Positions 52,601-62,686 of a stretch of 64,000 nt of DNA are shown here, piece after piece. A program made the translations under genes and the position numbers. Source of the DNA: Aurantiochytrium sp. KH105 (taxonomy: Eukaryota; Sar; Bigyra; Thraustochytrida; Thraustochytriidae); assembly GCA_003116975.1 (NCBI GenBank), contig BGKB01000006.1:62001-126000 (forward strand), written 5' to 3'. The notes below the pieces were generated by a model. That model worked only from the letters and a program-made list of their open reading frames with translations. It did no database searches and was not told the DNA's origin. Every line of letters starts with the position of its first letter. The first letter of the stretch is position 1.

Positions 52601-55009
52601 GTCATCGAGCGAAGCCTGCATGATGCTCAAGGCTTTGTCAAAGCGGTCGACGGCGGGCTCGAGCTTTTTCTGCGCGACGCAGACCCGACCCATGAGAGAG
52701 TGTACTCTGGCCATGCAGGGATGCTGCGACATTTGACGCTGACGCGCGATACGCGCGGCATCGCGACAGCGCAGGAGGGCGCGACCAGGTAGGTCGAGAT
52801 CGAGGAGGATGGCTGCCTTTTGAAGCTGGGTTGTCATGAGCGCAGGGTGCAGGTAGCCGAGTTGCTGGAGTTGCATTGTTTGCACTTGCTGCAACTCGGA
52901 AAGAGCGAGGTCGAGCTGGTTCTCGGCAACATGAACAATTGCAAGATTGCGCAGACCGTCGGCAACGAGAGTTTGTACGCCAAGCTCTTGACCTTCAAAT
53001 GCGCGAATAATGTCCAGTGCCTGCATGGTGGCGGTGAGCATGTCCCCAAAGCGATCGACCGAGCCAAGCGCAAGACCAAGGACGAGAAGACTGTGCGCGA
53101 CAGGAATGGTGCGTTTGCCAAAGAGCTCGCGGCGCGCAAGAACGGCACTCTGGGCGTTTTCCAGCGCTTCTTGGTACTTGCCGAGATCCAGGCGCACGAG
53201 AGCCATTTCGTGCTGAATGCGAGCGCGTTGATTCCCGATGGTGCGACCCGCGAGGAAAAAGCTTTCATCGAAATCAGGGTGCGCTCGACGTGTTGAACCG
53301 CGCTGTGCTTTGTTCTTTTGCGAGAGGGACGCGGACGCTCTGGAGGAGGCCTCCTCGATGGCTTCCGGGTGATTGATCGTCTCGAGGGCCTCTTCGAGGA
53401 AATCGTGGGCGCGGTCGATGGTACCGAACTCGTTGAGCATGCGCGCGCCAACGCTGAGGAGGTCTGCAAACATTTGACGCTCCTCGAGGGAGGCTACCTT
53501 TGGCCGCGCGGCATCGATATTGCGCAAGAGATCGCGGAGCAGCCAGTCTTGCATCCAAATGAGGATGGCGGCCTCGAGGGTCTCGAAGCCGCCGTCAAGT
53601 TTTTCGATTTCAATATGAAGCTGTTCGGCTCGAGCAACAGAAAGTGCGGCACGTGCACGGGCCTGGTCTGCGCCAAAAAGTTGCTGCATCAGGCCATCAA
53701 AGTCGTCGGCGAGGAACATGATGTAGCGGTCGTACTCTTGTCGGGGCATGACAATGTCAAGGTTGCTGCGACGACCCTTGAGGTTCGAAATGGTGTAGAG
53801 CTCGCAGACGAATTCAATGTCGTGCAGAGCCTCGATCTGCTCCTCCCAGGACGCCATGTAAAGCAGGCAATCTCGAAAGCGCTGAAAGGCCTCGAGCAGG
53901 TCGGCATCAAAAAGCTGGGCGCGGCGGCGCTGTTCTGTACCATTGTCGGATCCAGCCTCGGTGGTCTCGTCGAGACGTCGTTGGGAAGCCGCGAGGGCCT
54001 CGTTAACGCTGACTCGCATTGTATTTGTGCGTCGATTGGAGAGTCGCTGTTTCGAAAGGCGTCCCCTGTTGGGTCCCGGGCCCAGGAAGCTCACTCTGCG
54101 GGCGGGTGATTTCACGACGAATTCCTCGTCGTCCGAGTCGACGGCTTCCTCGTCGCCGACTTCCGTTGTGGCGGGGCCAACAATCTTGCTGGCGGCAGCC
54201 GCGATAGCGGCACCACGGGCGTTGGCCTCTGCCAGGCGCTCGCGCAATGTTCGTTTCCGTTTGGGTCCACTTCGGGGCAAGATGGCGCCTTGTTCGAGCA
54301 TGCGGCCCTCGACGCCAACATCAGCAAAAAGACTGAGCCAGACGCGGGTGTACTTGAGGTCATGGCCTCGTGCACGAAACTGAGCGGCCAGGGCACGCAC
54401 AAGGTCGACGAGGTTGGTGCTGTACATATGACTGACGACGGAGCCCTCGTATGGGTCGCCAAGGTCTTCGGTGTCGAAGAGACAAGGACCTTGACGGCGG
54501 GTTCTGGCAGCACCGGTGCAATTACCATCATCGGGGTGACCTTTCATGACGAATTCGAGGAGGTCGGAGGTGGTCCAGTCGTGGCGGGCCTTGGGCACGA
54601 GCAGCTCCGTGTCGACGGCGAGGTCGCCGACGCCAGGCAGGTAGATATTGACGCGCGCGGAGATGCCGACGGCGCCGCGATACATGACTGTGGTTCCCTG
54701 CGTCACGAAGATTGCGAGCTCGCCACGTACGCGAAAGTTCTCGCGGAACTCATAGAGCTCAACATCAGGGGCCTCCTCTCCCTCGATAAGGCGGTCCACG
54801 TAGGCCTCAAGGGCCTCCATGGAAACGCCGCGAAAAAGTTTCTCCTCGTCGGAGAGCAGGTCATCTCCCTCGAGACCTACAAAGCGACTCTGTCCGCGTC
54901 CATGGCCGCCGCTACCTCCGGCTGTTCCTCCGCCACGGGTGGGTCGCTTTGGTTTGACAAAGGAGACGGAGCCGCGTACGCTGCGTAAGCTCTCGCGTAC
55001 TTTCTTCAT
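49646..55009 (-). CDS. Large TPR-repeat protein of unknown function
   Basis: 1787 residues in one exon, starting at ATG 55009 (the frame stays open further up but without an ATG). An N-terminal basic leader is followed by a segment at about 60-260 reading YRGAVGISARVNIYLPG, DWTTSDLLEFVMKG and EGSVVSHMYSTNLVDLVRAL...YTRVWLSLFADVG. The SH-x(6-10)-LV-x-AL...VW-x-x-LF arrangement resembles a domain seen in large protist proteins that also carry kinesin-light-chain-type TPRs (weak). From about 580 on, dozens of helical pairs of TPR/KLC type follow (GKYQEALENAQSAVLARRE, GNPTKALARLRDALAIAE and similar). The last 120 residues are acidic and disordered. Probably a scaffold; no catalytic motif seen. 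Confidence 0.8.
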   Translation of the reverse strand: MKKVRESLRSVRGSVSFVKPKRPTRGGGTAGGSGGHGRGQSRFVGLEGDDLLSDEEKLFRGVSMEALEAYVDRLIEGEEAPDVELYEFRENFRVRGELAIFVTQGTTVMYRGAVGISARVNIYLPGVGDLAVDTELLVPKARHDWTTSDLLEFVMKGHPDDGNCTGAARTRRQGPCLFDTEDLGDPYEGSVVSHMYSTNLVDLVRALAAQFRARGHDLKYTRVWLSLFADVGVEGRMLEQGAILPRSGPKRKRTLRERLAEANARGAAIAAAASKIVGPATTEVGDEEAVDSDDEEFVVKSPARRVSFLGPGPNRGRLSKQRLSNRRTNTMRVSVNEALAASQRRLDETTEAGSDNGTEQRRRAQLFDADLLEAFQRFRDCLLYMASWEEQIEALHDIEFVCELYTISNLKGRRSNLDIVMPRQEYDRYIMFLADDFDGLMQQLFGADQARARAALSVARAEQLHIEIEKLDGGFETLEAAILIWMQDWLLRDLLRNIDAARPKVASLEERQMFADLLSVGARMLNEFGTIDRAHDFLEEALETINHPEAIEEASSRASASLSQKNKAQRGSTRRAHPDFDESFFLAGRTIGNQRARIQHEMALVRLDLGKYQEALENAQSAVLARRELFGKRTIPVAHSLLVLGLALGSVDRFGDMLTATMQALDIIRAFEGQELGVQTLVADGLRNLAIVHVAENQLDLALSELQQVQTMQLQQLGYLHPALMTTQLQKAAILLDLDLPGRALLRCRDAARIARQRQMSQHPCMARVHSLMGRVCVAQKKLEPAVDRFDKALSIMQASLDDQHPEILATKFWIAEMMRDARPEDALAAHQIILEARQSRLGEASLATGESHHAIGSLLQRLGDPEAARKHMLAALRIRRKWQRSNLPPLNASTRKSIMPCVAESVLELAHIEETLEHNEEAASLYAEHLEFARDAEQLQAEATTAIALAAIWIRDEALLEDAFKLLNSAHDVARKALEATMHQIADASKRKTSPDGASLSVLQIRKIEQGDLCADALSYTSDVHLAKGEFTEALSTAEEAVVIRSKLHGTKSLPVSRLVRKTTDALRGLNRLKDAAARLEKIYSLQKACEDHEFLVGVLMDLAELYFDLGNPTKALARLRDALAIAEANSLSRASILTSLGLQTEDPEQAFEYCEATLRAVHDEGVAAERLSTRRKDRGPDDRSLARIQLRIASYYVDRALFAEVVPHAASALASFKELWDKSPLEDLVELFEASVDLGYAHFRLGHLEDAIQVLQPAIDTIKGAHETRVDLVLWRRAVDTLAQAYFAMESYADALPLLQMAVALRLEQRQRKDAEPFLQDTATAAQALGQIDDFAQALRELVTGYKEQGSHLDLAQTLLRLGHCLFDDVGDVDAGFDSAMNAVAEFEAFKTSAGGDLDESFYQDYLQALLLVINVLEDRCKYPEASSASQEKLRQYQHKFLAIVTKNPAMMQGVASASTQLSYVEYVLETRNADTWTRPLVEEALTFCESAIATFEATEAHEPAARAHSHAAHIALLGSEFMQGAPALKERAGKHLSRSLELIEALHEEVDHESEEEVPDEQVSSVIKLERFVLGRLAYLAREKHDWKKVLELLERAATLVELENDELEIQAEALVELGQYEDALVVLDPLLQQTRKAGGRTSLIARMLRLVATSLEQLERLESDFDHYLGLPTAKKRPETSPSPEYDEEEASESEQGEAEVDNEVGENQTKQDGSQGDQAQGTVLASTSSVPPVSSHKSEDLGIDSSVCEEDITSTSQASHLSQKRRASDGRLRPMRNSIASS

Positions 55010-58000
55010 ATTATACGAATCGTCGACGTCCTGTGAGCACGAGCGACGGAATGTACAGGTTGCGCGTCTGGGCTGCGCGTTTGTTACTTCTCGCCTGCAC
55101 GAGCCCGAGCCTAAGCTCAAGTCCAAGCCAAATTACTGACAGAGCTCAGGAAAAGCAAAGCGAACTGCAGGTCGCGAGGTTTTACGACGCGTTGCGTTGC
55201 GTTGCGTTGCGTTGCGTTGCGACGTGTTGCGTTCCTCTGCGTCAAGCTTTGACAAGGCCAGCTGCTTGAGCTAGCTGATTGGCCGAGTCCAGTTCGCTGC
55301 GTCCGCCCGGGCGTCTCGAGGTCTCGGGGTCTCGAGCGAGACGCGCGTCAGTCGCCGGTCGCGTGCGTACGCGACCTTCCTCGTCTGCCGGGCTTCGCGC
55401 CCTGCCAGTCCTGCCTTGTTTTGCTTTGTTTTGTTTTATTTTGTTTTGTCCTGTCCTGTCCCGTCCTGGTTTCCGTTTGCTTTTCCACACGCGCGCTCTG
55501 GACGCACACGTCAAGTTCCGTGTGTCCCTGCTGCTCTAGCCTGGCTTGCCGGGCTTTGTCTGGCTGGTGGTCGGTCCTGCACGTGCTCTCGATCGCGGCG
55601 ATGCCCCCGCGGACGCGCTGCGCGGCTCCCGCAGACCTCCCGAGGGCGCGTCCAGGCCTGCCGCGCGTAGAACCGCTCGCTGCGGTTCCCGGGCCGCGAT
55701 CGTCCGCCGCCGTCCCTCCCGTCTGCAGCTGCACGCTCGCCGTCGCGATCGCGCGGGGCGCGAGGGTCTTGCTTGGCCCTCCCGGGCGTCTCGCCCGCGG
55801 CGTCCATTTTCCAGCCTCCCGGGTGCCGCGCAGCGTCCGTCGTTAACCTAGCTGTGGGCGAAAAGACGTCCCACAGCTGCGCTGTGGTAGCCTCGTGACG
55901 AGCCCCTTCATTCCTCATGCGGGGCGATGCGTCGTCCTGTTCAAAGCAGGCGGTCCCGCAGTACTGGCTGTGAAGACGCACAGAAAAGGGGGGAGGAAGC
56001 ACCCGCCACTGCCGGACAGTGGTTAGGTCGCGTTTGGCGCGGCGACCATTCGCAGCAGCTGCAGCATCTGGCTGGCGGTTCACTCGTCGAGCAAGAACCG
56101 GGTTGTCGCGACGGGCAATCGGCCGGTCGCTCACCAATGGTGCGGAGAACTTTTTTCGAGGCGAGCAATCGAGCGAGCGTGCGCGCGAACGCGCCGCCCT
56201 GAGGGCGAAGAGCCGGAGGCGGCGGAGGAGCGGCGGTATGGACTATCATTTCAGAAAGCAAAAAGAGCTACTTGATACTGCAAAGCTGGGTGTGCGTAGC
56301 ACACTTGGTTGCGCGGCGCCGAGAGGGGCTGTGGGAAGACAAGGGCTCTCAGGAAAGGCGGCCTCTGTGGCGCACGAGCTGCGCGCGTCGATCGACGGGC
56401 GCCAGCCAGCTTGACGATGTGCCAGAACGACTTACCTTTTACCGAACGAGGGCTCCCGGCGGGCGACGCGGACGGGAGACGTCGCGAGGGCTGCGCGGAG
56501 AACCGTGCCCGCCAACCCGAGCGGTCAGCAGCCGCAGCAGGGCGGTTGGTTGGCCGCGCCAGTGAGTGACCCGGGCGGCCAGCTACAAATTTTCGCGACA
56601 TTGGTGGCTGGCTGCCATGGCCAGACGTCAACACCAACTTGACCTGGAGGGGAAGAAGGCCAGAGATAGGTTTTCGTCAGTCGCAATCATCGCTTTCTTC
56701 TCCTTCCCTCCTTCCCTCCTTCCGTCACGAGCCACGAACGAACGGACGCTGATTGTTGGCGGGTGTGGCCGACCACGGAACAAAGCCTGAGCCGAGGAGT
56801 CGCAGCAGCCGGCAGCACGCTTCATTGCCTTCGCTTCGCGTCGCCTCCATCGACCGACCTTGCCGGGATAGAAGTGGCCGCCGAGGACGAGGTTGACTCC
56901 GAGATAGGTACACGCTGCGGCTGAAGAAAAAAAGGAAAAAAAAAAGGGCCCAGGCGAGTCGCAGTTGAGGTGGCTGCGCTGGCTGGTAACGTCTACCTTT
57001 CAAGACCCTAGAAGGTATTGTGCCTAGCCGGCCGCATCGTGAAGATTTCCAGCGCAGGCCATGCTCGACGTCGTTCGCCTAGTTCTGCTTGGGTTCTCAG
57101 GCTGATCGATGGTGGCACAACGGACGGCGAAAAACCAACGGCGAATTCGATCGAGGCCGTGCGTGGATGGCCATGGTCGGTTTGGGTGTGCGTGAATACA
57201 TGAATGAATGATAAAAAATGCACATGGTCGTCGCGCGCGGCCACCTCTGTCGCGCGCGAAGATGCGCACACCTGCCTCAGCCGCGGCGACAAGCGCGCCG
57301 CTGCACACGCGGTCGCAGCGGTCTACCACCACAGGCAGGCGCGAGATCCCGATCACCCACCCTACCTGGACAACTTATACTAGTCCTGCCCTCAGGGCTC
57401 GGCCACAGAAAAAATGTGAAGGCACAGGGTGGTATACCAGCAAGCCGCGCGTCTTTATTACGGGTGCAGGCAGGCAGAGAGTGCACCGCCGCCGCGGTGC
57501 ACTTGCAGTCTCCAATCTCTGATGAACAGGCAGAGCGTGCGAGAGTGTGCAGCGCAAATCACGTAGTCCATTTATGCACACGCGAGGGCTCGTGCAGACA
57601 TGGAGAGCAGCATGGACTTGGGTGCCGCGATGGTGTCGCGGTTGCCGCATGTCTGCGCCGCGCCAGCGCGCACGCCTGCACCGGTGACGCCATGAACGCG
57701 GATCGGAGACGCGGAACGGAGCCGCGGAGCTAGCTAGCTAGCTAGAGCTAGATTAGCTAGCTCCGCGAGCGAGCTGTGGCTGCAAAAATGGACAGAGAGT
57801 GGTGGCAGATTTTTAGCTGCCATTCTGACAATAGGCATCACATTTACGCTTTCACACCGGTGTGCGCAGCACAGCAGCGCGGCAATCCGGACTGACTAAC
57901 GGATTCAGACGAATCGTTGTCTCTTGCGAGCCAGCCCGTCGCTCCGCCAGCCAGCTGGTTGCCATCGTAGATTTTGCTCAACTCAATGGCAGCTGCTAGT

Positions 58001-58441
58001 TGGAGGCCTAGTTGGAACGCGAGGTCTCATAACCCGAGAAATAATGTCGACCAAACTTGCCATCAGTGCAGCGATGAGCTAGCCTTTAAAGCAGTAGTTG
58101 ACGTTCGTGTCGAGATGTCGATCTCTCTTCTTTGATTTGCTAGGGTTCCCTTGGCTATTTTCTCCGATCGAGTTCGTTTGGCACGGGTCTCCTCCTTGCA
58201 TTTCGAGTATAGGGCAGACCCTCATGCTGTCACGCAACCTTTGATAAAATTGCTCACCGAGATAGGCAACGCCGGACCTGACGCCAAACTGGCTTTGATG
58301 TTTTTCTCTCTCTGCTGCTTGCAGAGCGTCGTAAGACCAAAGATCTAGCGGGGATGATCAAGAGTATACTATGCCTGACACTAAAAGCCTATCACTGGAA
58401 GGGGAGGAAACGGACGAATCGAATTGAGCTTTCTTTATAAT
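55010..58441. other. 3.4-kb stretch with no recognisable gene
   Basis: Holds GTTGC pentamers (55191-55220), TTTTG/CCTGT pentamer runs (55419-55468), CTTCC repeats (56704-56722), an AGCTAGCT cluster (57728-57765) and scattered palindromic stretches. Frames of 60-210 codons on both strands are Arg/Ala/Pro-rich. The only protein-like one, 58151-58348 (+), lacks an ATG. The first part must include the TPR gene promoter. Confidence 0.45.
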
Positions 58442-58741
58442 TTACAGACCATGCGCAAAGCGTGCAGCGCGAATGGGCCGCTGGATGCCGCGATACTGCG
58501 ACTCTGCACAAGCGCGGCGAGGTCGGCGGGCCTCGAGAGGAGTTCGCAGCGGGCGCGAGGAGGTCTTGCGAGTGGAAACCTTGTGCGTCGAAGTCTTGAC
58601 GGTCACCCAATCGCACGTTTTACTGTGGCTGTGCAGACGTGGGCTGCGACGTGATGGCGACGAGGCCACAGATCCTGATGATGACGAGGTCGACTTGACA
58701 GAGGCCGTGTCGAAGTTGCGAGGGGTCTGGCGGCAGGGCAT
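58442..58741 (-). CDS. Small basic Ser/Arg-rich protein, tandem family copy 1
   Basis: 99 residues from the ATG at 58741; the frame is open upstream to 58891 and may include further codons or an exon. Layout: MPCRQTPRN, a Ser run (STSSSSGSVASS), PSRRSPRLH, a Lys/Thr/Arg segment (VKTSTHKVSTRKTS) and a conserved C-terminus with RTPLEARRPRRA...QRPIRAARFAHGL before TAA. I know no family like it; it is highly basic and could bind nucleic acid (guess). Two further copies lie at 59547-59831 and 60885-61187. Compared with copy 3, 17 of the last 34 sense codons differ and 15 of those differences are silent in this frame. Confidence 0.5.
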   Translation of the reverse strand: MPCRQTPRNFDTASVKSTSSSSGSVASSPSRRSPRLHSHSKTCDWVTVKTSTHKVSTRKTSSRPLRTPLEARRPRRACAESQYRGIQRPIRAARFAHGL

Positions 58742-59546
58742 TTTCGACGCTTTGAGGTCTTCTTGCTCTTTTTGGTTGCTCTTCTTTGCTTTGGTTTGCT
58801 TTAGCTTCTTTGGCTCAAGGTATTCGGGGTCTGCTTTGCCCTCCGCGTCGCAAACTGCTGTATACAAGTTCTCGAGCGGCGCTTGTCGCACGCTGGCTCC
58901 GCCAGCTCCGCGATTGTGGCGGCTGCTCTCGTTGCAGAACCCGTGCGTGGGACTCTTTCAGTCTTCCTTTGTCCCTGGTCACCGGCAGGCTGCAGAACGC
59001 ACGGGTTCCGGCCGCTGTTGCTACTTGGGCGGCAGCGGCGGCGAGCGGCGCGGCCGTGAACGGTACGCGGGCGGGCTCTGCGCAACGAGGTGCAAGCCTT
59101 GAGAGAAGCAACACTGGCTTTGTCGCAGGGCTCAGGCCGGAGACCTTATGGATGGACGGATGCTGGCTGGTTGGCAGCGTGAAAGGCTGTGAAGCAGCGA
59201 GCCTTGCTTGAGCAAGCTTGGAGTCCGCGCGAGCTTGCTTCGAAGAGTAGAGGAGAGGCTCGGAGTCACGGTAAGGGGGCGTGACGCATGGGGGCTCCGG
59301 AGACGAGGGGAGTCTGCCGGAAGAAGACGAGTTTTCAGAACAAAAGCTCGCCTTTTTCTTCCGCGAGACATCGAAAGCCGCATGACTGCGTTGCGCGACT
59401 AGTTGCGCTGTTGTTCTTCGATTGTGAGTCGCACAAAGACAAGAAAAGTGCACAAAAGACGTCTTCAGCGACGTGCGGACACGAAAGCAAGTCTACCGCT
59501 CTTCAAGTTAAAGAGATTAGGATGGATGAATTATGGTATTTATAAT

Positions 59547-59831
59547 TTACAAGCCATGAACAAAGCGTGCAGCGCGAATGGGCCGCTGGATGCCGCGATA
59601 CTGCAGCTGTGCGCATGCGCGACGAGGTCGGCGATCCTCGAGAGGAATTCTGAAAAAGGGGCGCGCAGTCTTGCGCGTCGATGTCTTGACGTTGATGCGG
59701 TGGTGTACTCCATTGTGGCGATGAAGGCGCGGGCTGCGACGCGACGGCGACGATGCCACGGATGACGACGACGAAGAGGCCGACTTGACAGACGCCGTGT
59801 CAAGGTTGCGAGGGATCTGGCGGCAAGGCAT
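59547..59831 (-). CDS. Small basic Ser/Arg-rich protein, tandem family copy 2
   Basis: 94 residues from the ATG at 59831. Same order of segments as copy 1: MPCRQIPRN, Ser run, PSRRSPRLH, Lys/Thr/Arg segment, RIPLEDRRPRRA...QRPIRAARFVHGL. It is closest to copy 1, but more of its changes alter residues (A to V, S to L, A to D, T to I), so constraint may be weaker. An upstream ADPKHLEP-coding stretch (near 59950-59975) is shared with the other copies and may be part of the same transcript. Confidence 0.45.
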   Translation of the reverse strand: MPCRQIPRNLDTASVKSASSSSSSVASSPSRRSPRLHRHNGVHHRINVKTSTRKTARPFFRIPLEDRRPRRACAQLQYRGIQRPIRAARFVHGL

Positions 59832-60884
59832 AGTTCCTACTAAGCAATGAATGTGACAAGATGCGCTCGTCCTTTGGCTCGCTTCGGCTTGCGTTGCTTT
59901 CGGGGCTCGAGGTGTTTGTCTTGCTTCGCTTCTTTGCTTTGGGGGCTCGAGGTGTTTGGGGTCTGCTTTGCTGGCGGCGGCGCAGCAATTCAGTCTCTTC
60001 CAAGCAAGCCCCAGCGGAACGCAGCTGCAGCGGGCGGCTGGCTTGGCTCTGCAGCGGCTCTCTCTCTCTCTCTCTCTCCCGCACTGCCTCTCTCGCGCTC
60101 TCTTCCAGTGCGCAACGCGCGAGCTCGGAGTTCCGCAGACGGGCCGGGACAGTGATTGAAGACAGGGCGCGGGTCCCGCAAGGCCGCGACGGGGAGGGCG
60201 ACAGCCGGGCTGGGGCGCCGCGTGGCGCAGGCGGATGTCCCCCGGGGCGCGCGAGCCCGCTCCACCGCGCTCGATGGACGTGGAGGCGAACGCCCGACGC
60301 GAGTTTGTGCAAAGCTCGTGGGTCGGGACGGGGGCACGAAAGCTATGCTGCTGATGATGGGAGGGAGGGAAGGAAGGAAGCCTTGTGGGGCAGACGCGAC
60401 GCGACGCGATGCGACGCGACGGCCGCGAGGACCATCACATGGGGCGAAATGACTCGGAAGATGACAACCACCAGTGCCAAGCCGAAAAGAAAAGTCGGGA
60501 CCCCCCCCCAAGCTTTGGCCCGAAGTCAAGCAAAGTCACGATATCGTGTCAATCATTTCATCATCTTCAAGCTCAAGCTCAAGCTCAAGCGAAAGTGAAA
60601 GTGAAAGTGAAAGGGAGAGAGAACAAGAAAAAATTTGCCTCTGCGCAGATGCTTGCCTCTACGCAAGCCTGCCTTGCCCAATCATCGTCAACCATTGCAA
60701 CGTCAAATATTCTTTTGCGTTGTCTTTGTTTGAATTTTTCAATTCGTAAGATTGTGCCAACTTCGCTTGCTTGCTTGCTTGATGCATCACCCATGCCAAG
60801 GAGTCGCGCTGCTGGATCACAAGTCATGCCGCTCAGTCGTCAATGGTTGGTCACGATGAGATATTTTTAGTTATGTTTATTTTT

Positions 60885-61187
60885 TTACAAACCATGTGCG
60901 AAGCGCGCGGCGCGAATTGGTCGCTGGTTTCCGCGATACTGGGACTGTGCGCAGGCGCGGCGTGGTCGGCGTGCCTCGAGCGGGGTTCGAGAGAAAGGAC
61001 GCGATGTCTTGCGCGTCGAAATCTTGCGCGTCGATGTCTTGACTGCCGTCCATGAATCGCTCATCTTGTGTAACCGCGGGCTCCGTCGGGAAGGAGAGTG
61101 CGGCAGAGATCCAGAAGACGACGACGACGACGACGACCCCACAGAGGTTGTGTCGAGGTTGCGAAACGTCTTGCAGCGGCTCGGCAT
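60885..61187 (-). CDS. Small basic Ser/Arg-rich protein, tandem family copy 3
   Basis: 100 residues from the ATG at 61187. Begins MPSRCKTFRNLDTTSV, has a longer Ser run coded by GTC/GAC triplets, then HSPSRRSPRLH, VKTSTRKISTRKTSRPF and the C-terminus RTPLEARRPRRA...QRPIRAARFAHGL. It is the most diverged copy in DNA but nearly identical in protein over the last 34 residues (two changes, I to N and E to Q). The shared upstream ADPEHLEP-coding stretch lies near 61275-61300. Confidence 0.5.
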   Translation of the reverse strand: MPSRCKTFRNLDTTSVGSSSSSSSSGSLPHSPSRRSPRLHKMSDSWTAVKTSTRKISTRKTSRPFSRTPLEARRPRRACAQSQYRGNQRPIRAARFAHGL

Positions 61188-61850
61188 GCTTGTAAAAGGT
61201 TGGGTCTAGTTTTCTTTCTTGCTCAGGTGGCTGTATACTTTGCTTTGGGCTTTTGGTTTTGGGCTTTGAAGTTGGCTCGAGGTGTTCGGGGTCTGCCCGC
61301 TCCCCCGCCCAGGTTTGCCCGTCCGCGCCGCTGTGCTCTCCGCCGCGGTCACGCTCGTGGCGGCGACAGCCGGCGTGGCCGCAACCCGCTCGGCGCGTTG
61401 CGGAACCCGCTGGCCGCGCTAGGGCCCTTCTTTAGCGCTTACAGTAGGAGTGTGAAAGTGCGACCGCAACCATGGCAACTGCACGACCACGGATCCTGAG
61501 AGCGCTCCGGCGCGCTGCAGGTGCAGCCAGGTGCGAAACACGCTGCTGCTCGAGTGTCCCGTACTATTGCAAGTACTACACTATGGCGGGAGTCCGATCC
61601 GACTCGGACGTCGTCGCCGTCGTCGTCCGACTGGTCACGGTAGTAGTAGGAGTAGGAGTCGCCGAAGATCAAGAAAAGTACGATAAACAATGGCAAGTGA
61701 AATAATACAAAAGAAGATAAGTTGAACTTGACTCGGGGCTCGATCATCTCACGCTTGCGAGAGGAAAAAGGAAAGGAAAAGGGAAAGGGAGGTTAGATAA
61801 GGAACAATGTGGATTGGCAGGATTCACAGTGCGGCGCCAGGGCCCGCGGT
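61188..61850. other. Spacer upstream of small-ORF copy 3 and downstream of ETHE1
   Basis: Contains the upstream homology block of copy 3 (61275-61300). The right part holds GTAGGA-type repeats (61640-61665) and AAAGGAAAAGGG purine runs (61765-61790). No other gene recognised. Confidence 0.4.
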
Positions 61851-62573
61851 TCATTTCGCACCAGGTGGCACGTCGTGGAGGCCGCAGACGAGGTTCGCGG
61901 GGAGCGAAACGTCAATCTTGGCCGGATACGGGAGGCCGAGGTTGTCCATAAGATCGACAAACTCGTCGAGCGACTTGGTAAGACGCGGGTTGTACTGCTT
62001 CTCCTCGGCGACAGTGCTCATCGTGCGGCCCTTGTAGTCGTGTGCTGGGTAGATAATGGTATCATCGGGCAAGGTAAAGATCTTCTCGTGGACGTTCTTG
62101 TAGAGCGACTTGGAGTTGCCCTGCTGAAAATCCGTGCGGCCGCAGCCGCGCACGAGGAGCGTGTCGCCCGTAAAAACCATGGTGGTGGGTCCGTCGCGGA
62201 CAACGAGCGAGTGGCATCCGTTGGTGTGGCCCGGGGTGGAGAGGAACTCAATCTTGATGGTCTCGCCGACCTCGAGCACATCTCCCTCGGAGAGACGAAT
62301 GTCCGCCATGGCCTCCTCGTTGCCCTCTTCGCCGAGGACGCTCTTGACCTCGGGCAGGATCTTCTTGATGGCCTTGTTGCCAAAGATATGGTCCGCGTGC
62401 ACGTGCGTGTTGACTGCGTACTTGAGATCGAGGTTGAGCTCGTCGAGCATCTGCACGTCGCGCTCCACGAGCTCCAGCACCGGGTCGATCAGCGCCGCCT
62501 CGCGCGTCTTCTCGCACCCGAGCACGTACGTGTACGTGCACGACTCGCGGTCGAACAGCTGCCGAAAGATCAT
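61851..62573 (-). CDS. ETHE1: ETHE1 persulfide dioxygenase
   Basis: 240 residues. Metallo-beta-lactamase fold enzyme that oxidises glutathione persulfide to sulfite in mitochondrial sulfide detoxification, using a single Fe. It matches ETHE1 along its length: IFRQLFDRESCTYTYVLG, EAALIDPVLELVERD, VNTHVHADH (metal ligands), STPGHTNGC, FTGDTLLVRGCGRTDFQQG, VHEKIFTLPDDTIIYPAHDY and NPRLTKSLDEFV. The GCGRTDFQ signature separates ETHE1 from glyoxalase II. No mitochondrial presequence precedes MIFRQLF. A CAACAG just upstream of the ATG could be a splice acceptor, so a targeting exon may be missing from this model. Confidence 0.96.
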   Translation of the reverse strand: MIFRQLFDRESCTYTYVLGCEKTREAALIDPVLELVERDVQMLDELNLDLKYAVNTHVHADHIFGNKAIKKILPEVKSVLGEEGNEEAMADIRLSEGDVLEVGETIKIEFLSTPGHTNGCHSLVVRDGPTTMVFTGDTLLVRGCGRTDFQQGNSKSLYKNVHEKIFTLPDDTIIYPAHDYKGRTMSTVAEEKQYNPRLTKSLDEFVDLMDNLGLPYPAKIDVSLPANLVCGLHDVPPGAK

Positions 62574-62646
62574 CGTGTCTGTTGCTAGGTTCTGCTCTCT
62601 GCTCTCCTCGCTCTTCTGCTTCTGCTTCTGCTTCTGCTTCTGCTGC

Positions 62647-62686
<40 letters not shown>

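Noticed and set aside
58424-58654. Plus-strand ORFs (MRKACSANGPLDAAIL type) opposite the small basic proteins
   Set aside because: They are shared by all copies only because the DNA is duplicated; most substitutions change their residues while staying silent on the minus strand.
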